A stretch of DNA of 64,000 nucleotides from positions 1,612,001 to 1,676,000 of the forward strand of contig NZ_AP038804.1 of NCBI RefSeq assembly GCF_047159865.1, written 5' to 3'. Made by a program: the position numbers and the translations under genes. Positions 52,072 through 61,086 of the stretch are shown here, piece after piece. The first letter of the stretch is position 1. Each line of letters starts with the position of its first letter. The stretch is from JAIOSF01 sp047159865 (lineage in GTDB: Bacteria > Campylobacterota > Campylobacteria > Campylobacterales > Arcobacteraceae). The notes below the pieces were generated by a model, which saw nothing but the letters and a program-made list of their open reading frames with translations, did no database searches and was not told where the DNA came from.

Positions 52072-52974
52072 CTATTTAATCAGTAAAAAAAGTATCCACG
52101 AAGTAAACAATGATAGCAATATTCCATAAGCTACAATAGCATTACTAAGTCGAGGAGCAAGACCATTTATAGATGCTATAACACCAGCTGTTATCATTGC
52201 TGCCATACTTGACTCTAATATGGAAACCTTCCCTATAAGCAGATCAATCCATCCAAAATAATAACACACAACAATTGCAATGATTGGGGAAATAATAAGT
52301 TTAAGTACTAGTGAAAGTACAAATGGTTTTATTTCAGAACTTGCAAGTTTGAACTCTAGTTGTAATCCCACAGAAATAAGTGCCATTGGAACAATCATCA
52401 TTGTCAAAAACTCCAATAGAGTTACAACAAAGCTAGGATAAGTATGTGAGCTAAAAGCTATGGCAAAAACAAAAGCTATAAGTGGTGGAAAACGGGCAAT
52501 TTTTTTGCTTATTGTCCAAGCTGAAATAGCTCCTTTACTGCCGTAATAAGCAGCAATAAAAGTACCATAAGTAGCAAGCCAAAATGATGTTCCTAATTGA
52601 TCATACAAAACAATAAATGGTAATGATTCATTTCCAAAATGTGCTGTAATGACAGGTATACCAACAAATGTAGAGTTTGTAAGTACTGTTACAAGCATCA
52701 AAGCGCCGGTAACTTCTCTACTAAAATTATATCTTTTCGAAAAAAAGTAAATAAGAATTGCACAAGAACCCATCGTGATCCATGCAATATAAACAGGTAT
52801 CATCATCTCCATAGAGAATTGAATTTTTGGAGTTTGTAGAAGTATCATTGCAGGGAGTGCAATATAAATAATAAATCTATTTAATTTCAGATGTAAGTCT
52901 ACAATAGGCAATTTTATATTTTTAAATACAAATCCTAGTGTGATATATGAAATGATAAGTATGAAGTTAAACAT
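52072..52974 (-). CDS. AEC-family (auxin efflux carrier-like) transporter
   Basis: A 300-residue membrane protein with about ten hydrophobic segments in the 5+5 arrangement of the AEC family. Characteristic segments are LPIVDLHLKLNRFIIYIALPAMIL and TNSTFVGIPVITAHFGNESLPFIVLYDQLG. Bacterial members (MleP, MdcF types) carry malate, malonate or similar anions, and substrate cannot be told here. It lies 78 bases from eno on the same strand, probably as its own unit. Confidence 0.87.
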   Translation of the reverse strand: MFNFILIISYITLGFVFKNIKLPIVDLHLKLNRFIIYIALPAMILLQTPKIQFSMEMMIPVYIAWITMGSCAILIYFFSKRYNFSREVTGALMLVTVLTNSTFVGIPVITAHFGNESLPFIVLYDQLGTSFWLATYGTFIAAYYGSKGAISAWTISKKIARFPPLIAFVFAIAFSSHTYPSFVVTLLEFLTMMIVPMALISVGLQLEFKLASSEIKPFVLSLVLKLIISPIIAIVVCYYFGWIDLLIGKVSILESSMAAMITAGVIASINGLAPRLSNAIVAYGILLSLFTSWILFLLIK

Positions 52975-53053
52975 CTATGACCTTTGAGTAAGAGATGAAA
53001 GGTATCTAATTTGTTGTAAATACTCCCTTAAAAATTTAGGTCAATTATTTTTA

Positions 53054-53078
53054 AAAGCACACTAAAAAAGTGAGCTTT
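53054..53078 (-). terminator. Likely terminator of the NSS transporter gene
   Basis: On the minus strand AAAGCTCAC pairs with GTGTGCTTT (one mismatch) around TTTTTTA, followed by TTAAAAATAATT. It starts 10 bases beyond the end of the transporter gene. Confidence 0.5.
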
Positions 53079-53088
53079 GATATGTATG

Positions 53089-54426
53089 CTAAATTAGACC
53101 TAGTTTATGTAAAAATAAAATAGAGATAGCAACTGGTACTAAATATCTTATTAAGAAGTACCAAATTTTAAAGACGAATAGTGGTGTGTGTTTAGTAAAT
53201 CTTTCTTGTAGCATATCTTTATCAACATAATAACCTAAGAATATACATATAACTATAGCAGCTGACGGCATCATTACAGAAGATGTAGTAAAATCCATCC
53301 AATCAAAAGCATTTTTACCAAAAAATGTTAAAGATTCACCAAAACTAGCAGACATAGACAACAATGCTACAATCCCTAGTAAATAGAATATACTTCCACA
53401 TAAAATAGTCGCTTTTTTTCTAGTCATTTTGTATCTTTCGATAAAAAACATCAAAGATGGTTCTATCATTGAAACAGCAGATGTTATTCCTGCAAATATA
53501 AGTGCAATGAAAAATGATATCGCGATAACTTGTCCTAAAATACCCCAGCCAGAAAATACAACAGGAAGTGAGATAAATACAAGTCCAGGACCAGCTGCAC
53601 TAGGCGCACCTGCTTCAAATAGAAAAGAGAAAATAATAAGACCAGCTACAAGAGCAATTGTTGTATCAACAATCGCAACCATAACTGAAGATTTTACAAA
53701 GTTAACTTCTTTTGGAAGTGATGCTGAGTATGTTAAAATAGTACCAACACCTAAAGATAATGTAAAAAATGCTTGACCAAGAGCAGCAAGTAAGGCATCA
53801 CTATTTACTTTACTCCAATCAGCAGCAAACATAAATGAAACAGCTTGTGAGAAACTATCAAGTGAGATAGCATAGAGTAAAAGCCCACCTAAAATCAATC
53901 CAAGCATAGGCATAAGGATAAGATTGATTTTTTCTATACCTTCTTTTACCCCTTTTAAAACTATAAATATAACAGTTCCAGCAATAAGAGTATGATAAAG
54001 TAGTTGAGTACTTAAATCTTTTGTTATAAGTGTATTGAAAGCATCGCCTGCTATTTTAGGGTCTGTTGGGAGTGCTGTGAAGGATGTAAATACATAACTC
54101 AAAATCCATCCAAGAACAACAGAATAAAAAGATAAAATTAGAAGAGCAGTTGCTATCATAAAACCAGCAAACTTCCATTTTTCATTTTTACTTTTTGAGG
54201 TTTCTATAAAAGATGTAGACACATTTGCTTGAGAATTTTGTCCAATGAGTGCCTCACCTAAAAAAACGGTAAGACCTATAAACGCAATTGCAAGTAGATA
54301 CACTATAACAAATGCTCCACCACCATACTCTCCTGTAACATAAGGAAATTTCCATATATTCCCTAGTCCTACAGCTGAACCAGCTGCAGCTAAAATAAAA
54401 CCTATTCTTGAAAAACGATTCTTCAA
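53089..54426 (-). CDS. Sodium-dependent neurotransmitter-symporter-family transporter
   Basis: A 445-residue LeuT-fold transporter with 11-12 hydrophobic segments. The N-terminal signature RIGFILAAAGSAVGLGNIWKFPYVTGEYGGGAFVIVYL contains the conserved unwound first helix and the W-x-F-P motif of the NSS (SNF) family. Bacterial members take up amino acids with sodium. The substrate is not predictable. A hairpin follows the gene. Confidence 0.9.
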   Translation of the reverse strand: MKNRFSRIGFILAAAGSAVGLGNIWKFPYVTGEYGGGAFVIVYLLAIAFIGLTVFLGEALIGQNSQANVSTSFIETSKSKNEKWKFAGFMIATALLILSFYSVVLGWILSYVFTSFTALPTDPKIAGDAFNTLITKDLSTQLLYHTLIAGTVIFIVLKGVKEGIEKINLILMPMLGLILGGLLLYAISLDSFSQAVSFMFAADWSKVNSDALLAALGQAFFTLSLGVGTILTYSASLPKEVNFVKSSVMVAIVDTTIALVAGLIIFSFLFEAGAPSAAGPGLVFISLPVVFSGWGILGQVIAISFFIALIFAGITSAVSMIEPSLMFFIERYKMTRKKATILCGSIFYLLGIVALLSMSASFGESLTFFGKNAFDWMDFTTSSVMMPSAAIVICIFLGYYVDKDMLQERFTKHTPLFVFKIWYFLIRYLVPVAISILFLHKLGLI

Positions 54427-54604
54427 ATTATACCCTTAAAAAAATTTATAGATTATAGGTAAAATCAGATGAAAGTAGTATGAAAAGTCAAAAAAACTTT
54501 ACTTTTTATAAGAATATTGTAGTAAAATGAAGAAGAAATATTTATTTTATAAAAAATTTTAAAAGAATGTACTTTATAAGCACATAGATAAAGGAGATGG
54601 TCAT

Positions 54605-54970
54605 TTGCATACAATAAATTTAGAATATACAGATGTATTTGATGATAATAAAATAAAGAAACTAATTTTCTCACAACATTTGATAAATAAAGATTTTAAT
54701 GCAAAGTCACTATTTGCACTTTTAGTAGATGGGTGTTCTATGCAACCTGTGATAAACCATAAAGCTGTGATAGTGAGTGATTTATCACAAAAAGAGTTAG
54801 AAGACGAATCAATTTATCTCCTGTATTATGACGATAAAATGTGGGTAAAAAAGTATAAGAAAGAGAATGATACTTTTATCTCTATCAACCCTGATTATTC
54901 ACATCTTGTATATAAAAAAGATGAGATATATTTAGTAGCAAAGGTATTACTCACCTTTACAAATTTATAA
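54605..54970 (+). CDS. S24/LexA-type peptidase-domain protein without HTH
   Basis: A 121-residue protein. The catalytic pattern of the S24 (LexA/CI self-cleavage) domain is seen: ALLVDGCSMQPVI with the nucleophile Ser and, later, DDKMWVKKYKKEND with the general-base Lys. The HTH DNA-binding domain found in typical LexA/CI proteins is missing, so this is peptidase fold alone, like UmuD-type proteins. The start is TTG at 54605, eight bases after AAGGAG (54591-54596); an ATG at 54596 is out of frame and meets a stop after six codons. Confidence 0.72.
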   Translation: MHTINLEYTDVFDDNKIKKLIFSQHLINKDFNAKSLFALLVDGCSMQPVINHKAVIVSDLSQKELEDESIYLLYYDDKMWVKKYKKENDTFISINPDYSHLVYKKDEIYLVAKVLLTFTNL

Positions 54971-55005
54971 TTAAGAATAAAAAAATAAAAAAGGAAAATA
55001 GATAT

Positions 55006-55707
55006 ATGAAAACAAGAGCATTGGTAACAGGTGGAAATAAAGGGATAGGGTTTGCAGTAACAAAAGATTTTTTAGAAAGAGGATTCGAGGTAGTTGTAGT
55101 CGCTCGTGATTTTTCAAGTTTTGATTTACAAGATGAAAATCTAACTATTATAGAGTATGATTTAGCAAATGTGACTGACCTTCCAAAACTTATGAAGCAA
55201 GTAGGAGATATTGATATTTTGATAAACAATGCTGGTTTTATGCAGCCAAAATACTCGTTTGATAACTATCCTCTAGAAGCAAAAGAGCGAATAATGAATG
55301 TAGATTTATACACACCCGTAGAGCTTATGACATTATGTTCTAATAGTATGAAAGAAAAAGGGTATGGGCGTATAGTAAATGTAGCTTCAATAGCAGGACA
55401 AATAGGACATCCTGATATTTGGTATGGAATAGCAAAAGCTGGACTTATCAATGCAACTAAAATTTATGCAAAACTTTTAGGTGGTAATGGAATAGTTGTA
55501 AACTGTATTGCACCAAGTCCTGTGGAAACTGATATGCAAAAAGACAACTCAGAAGAGAGAAAGGCAGAATTCAAAAAAACTGTAGTAAGTGGAAGATTTG
55601 CGTATGCTTCAGAGATAGCGACAACTATTGTATGGCTAGCAACGGATTGCCCTGAGTATATAAATGGTACTACAACAGATATAAACAATTGTTCATATCC
55701 TAGATAA
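55006..55707 (+). CDS. Short-chain dehydrogenase/reductase (FabG-like)
   Basis: A 233-residue SDR oxidoreductase. The cofactor loop VTGGNKGIGFAV is at the N-terminus. NNAGF, catalytic Ser in NVASIAGQIG and the Y-x-x-x-K motif WYGIAKAGLINA follow. The motif order and C-terminal NGTTTDINNC resemble 3-oxoacyl-ACP reductases, but the substrate is not fixed by sequence. It follows the S24-like gene by 35 bases with AAAAGGAA upstream. Confidence 0.88.
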   Translation: MKTRALVTGGNKGIGFAVTKDFLERGFEVVVVARDFSSFDLQDENLTIIEYDLANVTDLPKLMKQVGDIDILINNAGFMQPKYSFDNYPLEAKERIMNVDLYTPVELMTLCSNSMKEKGYGRIVNVASIAGQIGHPDIWYGIAKAGLINATKIYAKLLGGNGIVVNCIAPSPVETDMQKDNSEERKAEFKKTVVSGRFAYASEIATTIVWLATDCPEYINGTTTDINNCSYPR

Positions 55708-55714
55708 TTCTACA

Positions 55715-56242
55715 TTATTGATTGTTGGATGAAAGTTCTTTTTGTAATTTTTTATAAAAACAGAGGTATTCATCCTTTGATAAAACACTGTTTTGAGTTA
55801 GGAGTAAGAGTTCTAAATCTTCAGAATTTTCTCTAAAAGGTACTTGAAAATGGATGTGTTGATTGACTACAAAATTAAACTTTTCATAAAAAGAGAGTCT
55901 TTTTTGAGTCATTTCATCGATGATAGGTTCTATCTCTAAAATAATATTTTCATTTTTCAAAATAAATTGTTTTAATATTTTAGAACCGTAGTTTTGTCCT
56001 CTTAGTTTACTATTTATAGCAAAATGTTCAAGATAAGTATAACTGTCTATTCTCCAATAAAATAAGATAGAAACTAAAGTATTATTTTCTATATGACCAG
56101 CCATTGTATAAGTGTCTTTTTCTAATAATTTTATTTGTTCTTGAAGTGTTCGTTTCTCTTCTTTTGGAAATGATTCTTCATAAATATTCCAAGCTTCTTG
56201 AAAATAGAAGTCATTTGAATTTTGTATATAAATAGTATTCAT
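55715..56242 (-). CDS. GNAT-family N-acetyltransferase
   Basis: A GNAT-fold acetyltransferase of about 175 residues. The segment TYLEHFAINSKLRGQNYGSKILKQFI contains the acetyl-CoA pyrophosphate loop (R-G-Q-N-Y-G). I chose ATG 56242, four bases after the stop of the upstream gene; an ATG at 56263 would lie inside that gene and add seven residues. Neither has a clear ribosome binding site. Substrate unknown. Confidence 0.82.
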   Translation of the reverse strand: MNTIYIQNSNDFYFQEAWNIYEESFPKEEKRTLQEQIKLLEKDTYTMAGHIENNTLVSILFYWRIDSYTYLEHFAINSKLRGQNYGSKILKQFILKNENIILEIEPIIDEMTQKRLSFYEKFNFVVNQHIHFQVPFRENSEDLELLLLTQNSVLSKDEYLCFYKKLQKELSSNNQ

Positions 56243-56246
56243 ATTA

Positions 56247-56975
56247 TTATTTATGAAAAGCATAAATAGGGCTAGTTGATATTTTGATATTTTTTGTTGC
56301 TAACTTCCCATATTTATCATATACTTTACCAAACTCTGTGAGCTCTATATCATCATTTGAAGACCAGATGATATCAAAACTTTTTTTGTCTTGTTTACAA
56401 GTTATCACATAAAGATTTTTTGCATTTGAGAAGTTTACTAGTGTAGTATCTTGAAGATATGAAAGCATGGTTTCGTAGGCTAATAGACTTTTATCATCTT
56501 TTAGTAGTTTTGTATCAAAATAAAGTGTATCAACTTTTTTAGATGCAAAAGTTAACAAAGAGTATCTTAAGAGATGATTGATTTGTGTTTCACTGAGTTT
56601 TTGTTTTTCACATATAAAATCTACATCAATATTGTTATTTGGGATTCGTGAACTCAGCATAGACATAGTATAAAAAATATTCAGTACTCTTTGAAAATCA
56701 AAAGCAAAATATTTTTTATCTTCAGGTGCTTTTGAAATATCTATTTTAAAGAGTATATTGGCTTTATCATAAAGTGGACAACTTTTATCGAAAAAATATT
56801 TTATTTGACTGTAAAATTCATTTTCTTCTGAAATCACTTCTAAGATATTTTCTTTTGTTGAGTGTTTTTTTTCATTGATAAAAAAGTTTTTAAATTCAGT
56901 TTTTTTCCCTTTTAAAAAAGAGGAAAAAATTAAAATCAAAGGATAGAGAAATGCTGTATGTAGTTTTGTTTTCAT
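56247..56975 (-). CDS. Hypothetical protein, 242 aa
   Basis: I do not recognise this protein. The first 18 residues are hydrophobic (HTAFLYPLILIFSSFL) and could be a membrane anchor. The rest is an alpha/beta protein of mixed charge with segments such as SLLAYETMLSYLQDTTLVNFSNAKNLYVIT. No catalytic motif is visible. It is immediately upstream of the GNAT gene on the same strand, so a shared transcript is likely. Confidence 0.6.
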   Translation of the reverse strand: MKTKLHTAFLYPLILIFSSFLKGKKTEFKNFFINEKKHSTKENILEVISEENEFYSQIKYFFDKSCPLYDKANILFKIDISKAPEDKKYFAFDFQRVLNIFYTMSMLSSRIPNNNIDVDFICEKQKLSETQINHLLRYSLLTFASKKVDTLYFDTKLLKDDKSLLAYETMLSYLQDTTLVNFSNAKNLYVITCKQDKKSFDIIWSSNDDIELTEFGKVYDKYGKLATKNIKISTSPIYAFHK

Positions 56976-57077
56976 ATTATGATATTTTCCATATAGTTTA
57001 AAGTTTTAAAATTATAAGATAAATTTACTTGATAGTAATTATGGTATAATATTTACTTCAATTTATAAAACGGATAT

Positions 57078-59009
57078 ATGATGCAAAAGACTCAAAAACA
57101 TATTTTATTTCAAATAATTATTTTCTTAACGCTTTGTCTTACTCTTCATGCAGAGGGTATTTTAACAGAAAATAATCTCCTTACTGGTCAGTTAAATTCT
57201 CAAACAACATCTAAAATTCAAACTCAAGTAGATGATACTATACAAGAGGTTGATCCTTATGATTTAGGTTTTATTATAAATCTTATACAAAACAAAAATC
57301 TTAAACTACAAGCAGATACACAAATAGAAAAAATCGATGCTGCTATGGAAAAAATCATCGCTAATATAAACAACGAGATAACTTACCCATTTGATAATAC
57401 TAAATATAAACAACAAGTGAAATTTTTAAATAGCAAAATCAATATCAATTCAAAATATGACAATAACCTTGCTGTTTCACGGGATATTTTAAAAATCATA
57501 ATTTTAGAAAATAAAAAAATATTTGCAAAAACAATCAATGCAATCATAGATGGAAAAAACTCTTTTAAAGATAGAAAATATTTTATCTTTTTATTAGACA
57601 ATTCAATTGAGGAACTCAATGATCTTCACTTAGAAAAGTATAAAAAAATCGCATCTGATATTAGTCTCAATAACAACTCTCTAAGTCTTGACTTTAGAAA
57701 TTCTTTGGATATTTTAGAGGCTCAAATAAAAGCTAACTTACTTGTATATAACTATTTAAAATCTAATATGCAAAAATATAGACCAAGTAATTTTATTTTG
57801 GATGAGTTAAGTTTAAAATATATAATTGATAAAATTGATTCCAATAGTTATATAAAAAATATATCTGAAATATTTTATTACTACTTTCATATCTCAATTG
57901 GAAAAATTGTTATTCTTTTTCTTATAATGATTTTATTTTATTTCATAAATACAAAGATATTACCTTTTTTCACAAAACTTTTCAGCAGAAAATTGGTAAA
58001 AAAAATAAAAACTCTCAATATATCTTTTTTAGATATTTTACCTGAAAGTTTTAGTTTTACTTTATCGATTATTGTTTATGTTTTTGCATTGCAGGTTTCA
58101 TTGTTTTTACTCATTGATAAAGCACAAACTGTAAACCAACTTATCCCTTGGTTCAACACTGTTTATCTAGCACTATTTTCATATATGTTATATAGAATTT
58201 TAAATAACTACATCAACTTATCATCAGACAAAATATTTACAGACTATCCAAATATGAGAAAAGAGATGGTTGACTTTTTACTAAGAATACTAAAAGTAGT
58301 TATTTTAATATTTTTACTTTTATTTTTACTAGTACAATTAAATTTTGATATCAAAGCTATTATTGCTTCACTTGGAATCGGGGGTATTGCTATTGCATTA
58401 GCTGCAAAAGATACTCTTAGTAACTTTTTTGGCTCGTTAAATATCATCACTGACAACTCTTTTTCACAAGGTGACTGGATAGAAGCTGGTAATGTTGAGG
58501 GAACTGTTGTCGATATACGAATGAGAACCACAAGAATCAGAACCTTTGCAAATGCTATGATAACAGTACCAAATGCACAGTTAGCAAATATGTCGATACT
58601 AAATTGGTCAAAAAGAGTTATAGGAAGAAGAATTAAAATGTCACTAGGAATGACCTATAGTTGTAAAATGAGTGATATAGAAAATTTAGTTTTAGACATA
58701 AGAGAGATGTTACAAGAACATCCCTTGATAGCCACATCAAAACTCAATATTGATAAAAAACCATATTTGTTGAAAAAAGAAGATTTAATGGGGATAAAAA
58801 ACAATATTTTAGTCTATATAGATGAGTATGCAAATAGTTCAATAAATATTTTTGTGTATTGTTTTAGTAGAAGTCCTGATTGGGCAGATTGGTTAGAAAC
58901 CAAGCAAGATGTAATCATCAAAATCTCTGAACTCGTAGAAAAAAATAATTGTTCATTTGCTTTTCCTACTCAAACTATACATTTGGAAAAAGAAGAACTT
59001 GATAAGTAA
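57078..59009 (+). CDS. Large MscS-type mechanosensitive channel
   Basis: A 643-residue envelope channel that opens under membrane tension. A signal peptide (ILFQIIIFLTLCLTLHA) leads into a periplasmic helical domain of about 250 residues, then about four transmembrane helices and an MscS core. The pore-lining helix and beta domain are seen in IIASLGIGGIAIALAAKDTLSNFFGSLNIITDNSFSQGDWIEAG, typical of MscS. This is the larger MscK/YbdG-like class. Confidence 0.9.
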   Translation: MMQKTQKHILFQIIIFLTLCLTLHAEGILTENNLLTGQLNSQTTSKIQTQVDDTIQEVDPYDLGFIINLIQNKNLKLQADTQIEKIDAAMEKIIANINNEITYPFDNTKYKQQVKFLNSKININSKYDNNLAVSRDILKIIILENKKIFAKTINAIIDGKNSFKDRKYFIFLLDNSIEELNDLHLEKYKKIASDISLNNNSLSLDFRNSLDILEAQIKANLLVYNYLKSNMQKYRPSNFILDELSLKYIIDKIDSNSYIKNISEIFYYYFHISIGKIVILFLIMILFYFINTKILPFFTKLFSRKLVKKIKTLNISFLDILPESFSFTLSIIVYVFALQVSLFLLIDKAQTVNQLIPWFNTVYLALFSYMLYRILNNYINLSSDKIFTDYPNMRKEMVDFLLRILKVVILIFLLLFLLVQLNFDIKAIIASLGIGGIAIALAAKDTLSNFFGSLNIITDNSFSQGDWIEAGNVEGTVVDIRMRTTRIRTFANAMITVPNAQLANMSILNWSKRVIGRRIKMSLGMTYSCKMSDIENLVLDIREMLQEHPLIATSKLNIDKKPYLLKKEDLMGIKNNILVYIDEYANSSINIFVYCFSRSPDWADWLETKQDVIIKISELVEKNNCSFAFPTQTIHLEKEELDK

Positions 59010-59017
59010 GATATCTC

Positions 59018-59377
59018 CTAACTTTCAAGTTCTTTTTCGTAGGCTTCCCTACATTCAATACAAAACTTAGCATGTGGTTTGACTTTTAGTCGTCTAATAC
59101 CAATTTGCTCATCACACATTTCACAAATACCATATTTCTTTTTTTCTATCTTAGTTAAAGCTATTTCAATCTCTTGTAGCTCTTCAAGTTGCTTATTTCT
59201 CAAAATACTAAGGTTGTGACCATCACTTGAAGCTTCTGCATAATCTAATTCATCGGATGATTTTTCAAAATGAAGCTCTTCAATAATATTTTGACTAAAA
59301 TGAGCTTGTGATATTAACTGTTCTTTTTTTTGAAGGAGTTGTTGTTTTAACATCTCAATTTGATTTTCTTTTAACAT
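59018..59377 (-). CDS. DksA/TraR-family zinc-finger protein
   Basis: A 119-residue DksA-like protein. An N-terminal coiled coil (about 1-75) is followed by a C4 zinc finger, YGICEMCDEQIGIRRLKVKPHAKFCIECR. DksA binds RNA polymerase and modulates the stringent response. The coiled-coil tip here has DELDYAEASSDGHN, with the Asp residues expected of an active DksA. It is preceded on the same strand by the second ribA copy, 34 bases upstream, so the two may be co-transcribed. Confidence 0.88.
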   Translation of the reverse strand: MLKENQIEMLKQQLLQKKEQLISQAHFSQNIIEELHFEKSSDELDYAEASSDGHNLSILRNKQLEELQEIEIALTKIEKKKYGICEMCDEQIGIRRLKVKPHAKFCIECREAYEKELES

Positions 59378-59411
59378 ATCTTGATATCCTTTAATGTTGT
59401 GTCATTATCTT

Positions 59412-59990
59412 TTAAAATAGATGACCCATCTCCTCTTTTTTTGTTTCTATATAGTCTTTGTTATATTTATTTATAGAAGTAACAGCAGGAATTCTTTGTG
59501 TAATCTCTATACCTAACTCTTCAACAAAATCTATTTTGGAAGGGTTATTTGTGATGAGTTGAATTTTTGAAAGCTTCAAATCTTTTAAAATAAAAGCAAC
59601 AGCACTATAGTCTCTCTCATCTTCTTTAAATCCGAGTTTTAAATTTGCTTCAATCGTATCGTATCCTTCATCTTGAAGTTTATAGGCGTTGATTTTATTT
59701 ACAAGACCTATATTTCTTCCCTCTTGTCTATGATACACAACTAAGCCACCATTTTTAGAGATAAGTTTGAGTGCTAAATCTAGCTGATTACTACAGTCAC
59801 ATTTTAAACTTCCCATAGTATCTCCTGTAAGACACTCAGAATGGATACGAACATATGGATTTTCTAAGTCAAAGAAATCCTCACTCATAATGGCTAAGTG
59901 TTCTTGACATTCGTCTTTATATGCTTTTACTTTAAATTTACCAAATCGTGTTGGTAAGTTTGCTATTTCTGATGTTATTATATTTTTCAT
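59412..59990 (-). CDS. ribA: GTP cyclohydrolase II RibA (second copy)
   Basis: A second stand-alone GTP cyclohydrolase II of 192 residues. It has the zinc motif RIHSECLTGDTMGSLKCDCS, the catalytic region YHRQEGRNIGLVNKINAYKLQDEG and the end segment LITNNPSKI. All key residues present in the first copy (29655-30227) are kept, so both could be active. Its ATG has no ribosome binding site of its own. A 14-codon ORF with a good site ends exactly on the ATG (ATGA), so translation may depend on coupling. Confidence 0.9.
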   Translation of the reverse strand: MKNIITSEIANLPTRFGKFKVKAYKDECQEHLAIMSEDFFDLENPYVRIHSECLTGDTMGSLKCDCSNQLDLALKLISKNGGLVVYHRQEGRNIGLVNKINAYKLQDEGYDTIEANLKLGFKEDERDYSAVAFILKDLKLSKIQLITNNPSKIDFVEELGIEITQRIPAVTSINKYNKDYIETKKEEMGHLF

Positions 59991-60031
59991 ATTTGTGATG
60001 TGTTACTTATTATTAATAATAATTTTTTCAT
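59987..60031 (-). CDS. Upstream mini-ORF coupled to second ribA
   Basis: A 14-codon ORF encoding MKKLLLIISNTSQI, with AGGA six bases before its ATG (60031). Its TGA overlaps the ribA ATG as ATGA. The peptide holds three consecutive Leu codons and two Ile codons, as in leader peptides, but no attenuator hairpin is obvious. No FMN-riboswitch-like motif is seen between it and the next gene. Confidence 0.45.
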   Translation of the reverse strand: MKKLLLIISNTSQI

Positions 60032-60091
60032 TTTATTTCCTATTGTTTGATATAGATAACTTGCTATTTAATTCGGAATAATACATCGAAA

Positions 60092-60138
60092 TGTCTTAAG
60101 TGCGACTTAGTTGCATTTAAGACAAACTTTTCTATACT
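60092..60138 (+). promoter_or_regulatory. Inverted repeat at promoter of beta-barrel porin gene
   Basis: TGTCTTAAGTGC (60092-60103) and GCATTTAAGACA (60113-60124) are inverted repeats with one mismatch in 12 around a nine-base centre. A -35 TTGCAT (60111-60116) and -10 TATACT (60133-60138) lie 16 bases apart, so the repeat covers the -35. Its centre falls near -37. A regulator binding here would directly repress or activate the porin gene. Confidence 0.6.
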
Positions 60139-60175
60139 TTCAAAAAATCGATAATGTCGTGTAAAAAGGTAAAGA

Positions 60176-61021
60176 ATGAAGAAAGTGATTTTAAGTACAG
60201 TTTTAGGAGTTGTAGCACTAAGTGCAAATGGAGATATTTATCTCAATAGTGGAGTAAAAGATTATTCAAATTCAAAAACTAAAGTTGATGGTAAAACAAA
60301 TACAATAGGGATGAACTATAAATACAATGGAAGTTCTATAAATATAAACTTTTTGAAAGATGAAGTAGATAAAGAACATCCTATGACAAAAAAAAGTATA
60401 GAAACACTGAAGGTAAAAAAATATAATCTAAATTATAGATATAGTGTAAATAATAAATTTGATTTAAAAGCTAGCTACATAAAAATTCTTGACAATCTTG
60501 CACCAACAGATCAAGGAAAAGTATATGGAATAGGAGCTCAATATAATTTTTTCAAAGGTTTTGGTACTTCTTTTGATGTTTATAAAAGTGACTATGAAAC
60601 TTTTAATGTGAAACAATATGATTTGTCATTATTCAAAGCTTTTAAAATAGGTGAAGTAAAATCTAAGTTCACAGCAATCGTTAAAAAAATTGATATAGAT
60701 GGTGATAACTACGGAAACTATAGATTTGATGACAAAGATTATCTAACAACAGGTGTAAAACTAAATGCTATGTATAATGGTTATTTTGGAGGTGTGGGAG
60801 CATCTTTTGGGAAAAGAGCTTTTACGGTTTTAAAAAGTGGTACAAAAGTACAACACCACGCAATGGAACAAGACAAAACATATATGGCAAGTTTTGGGAA
60901 AAAGTTCCAAAATTTTGATCTAATGCTTTCTTATTCATTTCAAAATGGGATTGAGTTACCAGAAAATCAAAATGATGTAGACACAAAAGTGACATCATTG
61001 ATGTTAAAGTATAAATTTTAA
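60176..61021 (+). CDS. Outer-membrane beta-barrel protein (Opr-type porin)
   Basis: A 281-residue barrel with signal peptide MKKVILSTVLGVVALSANG. The mature part is made of alternating polar/hydrophobic strands with many Tyr, Lys and Gly (KKYNLNYRYSVNNKFDLKASYIKIL) and ends LMLKYKF, with terminal Phe as usual for barrels. It is smaller than the general porin at the start of the window. An inverted repeat over its promoter points to induced expression. Substrate unknown. Confidence 0.75.
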   Translation: MKKVILSTVLGVVALSANGDIYLNSGVKDYSNSKTKVDGKTNTIGMNYKYNGSSININFLKDEVDKEHPMTKKSIETLKVKKYNLNYRYSVNNKFDLKASYIKILDNLAPTDQGKVYGIGAQYNFFKGFGTSFDVYKSDYETFNVKQYDLSLFKAFKIGEVKSKFTAIVKKIDIDGDNYGNYRFDDKDYLTTGVKLNAMYNGYFGGVGASFGKRAFTVLKSGTKVQHHAMEQDKTYMASFGKKFQNFDLMLSYSFQNGIELPENQNDVDTKVTSLMLKYKF

Positions 61022-61086
61022 AATAAAAAAAGTATTTATAAGTTAAGAACTTTTGACTATAATGGCAAAATTCAAAGGAGATGATT

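Noticed and set aside
59991..60175. FMN riboswitch upstream of the second ribA
   Set aside because: No conserved FMN-riboswitch core (such as AGGGGC...GGTGAAATTCC) is present; the only visible elements are the mini-ORF and the porin promoter repeat.
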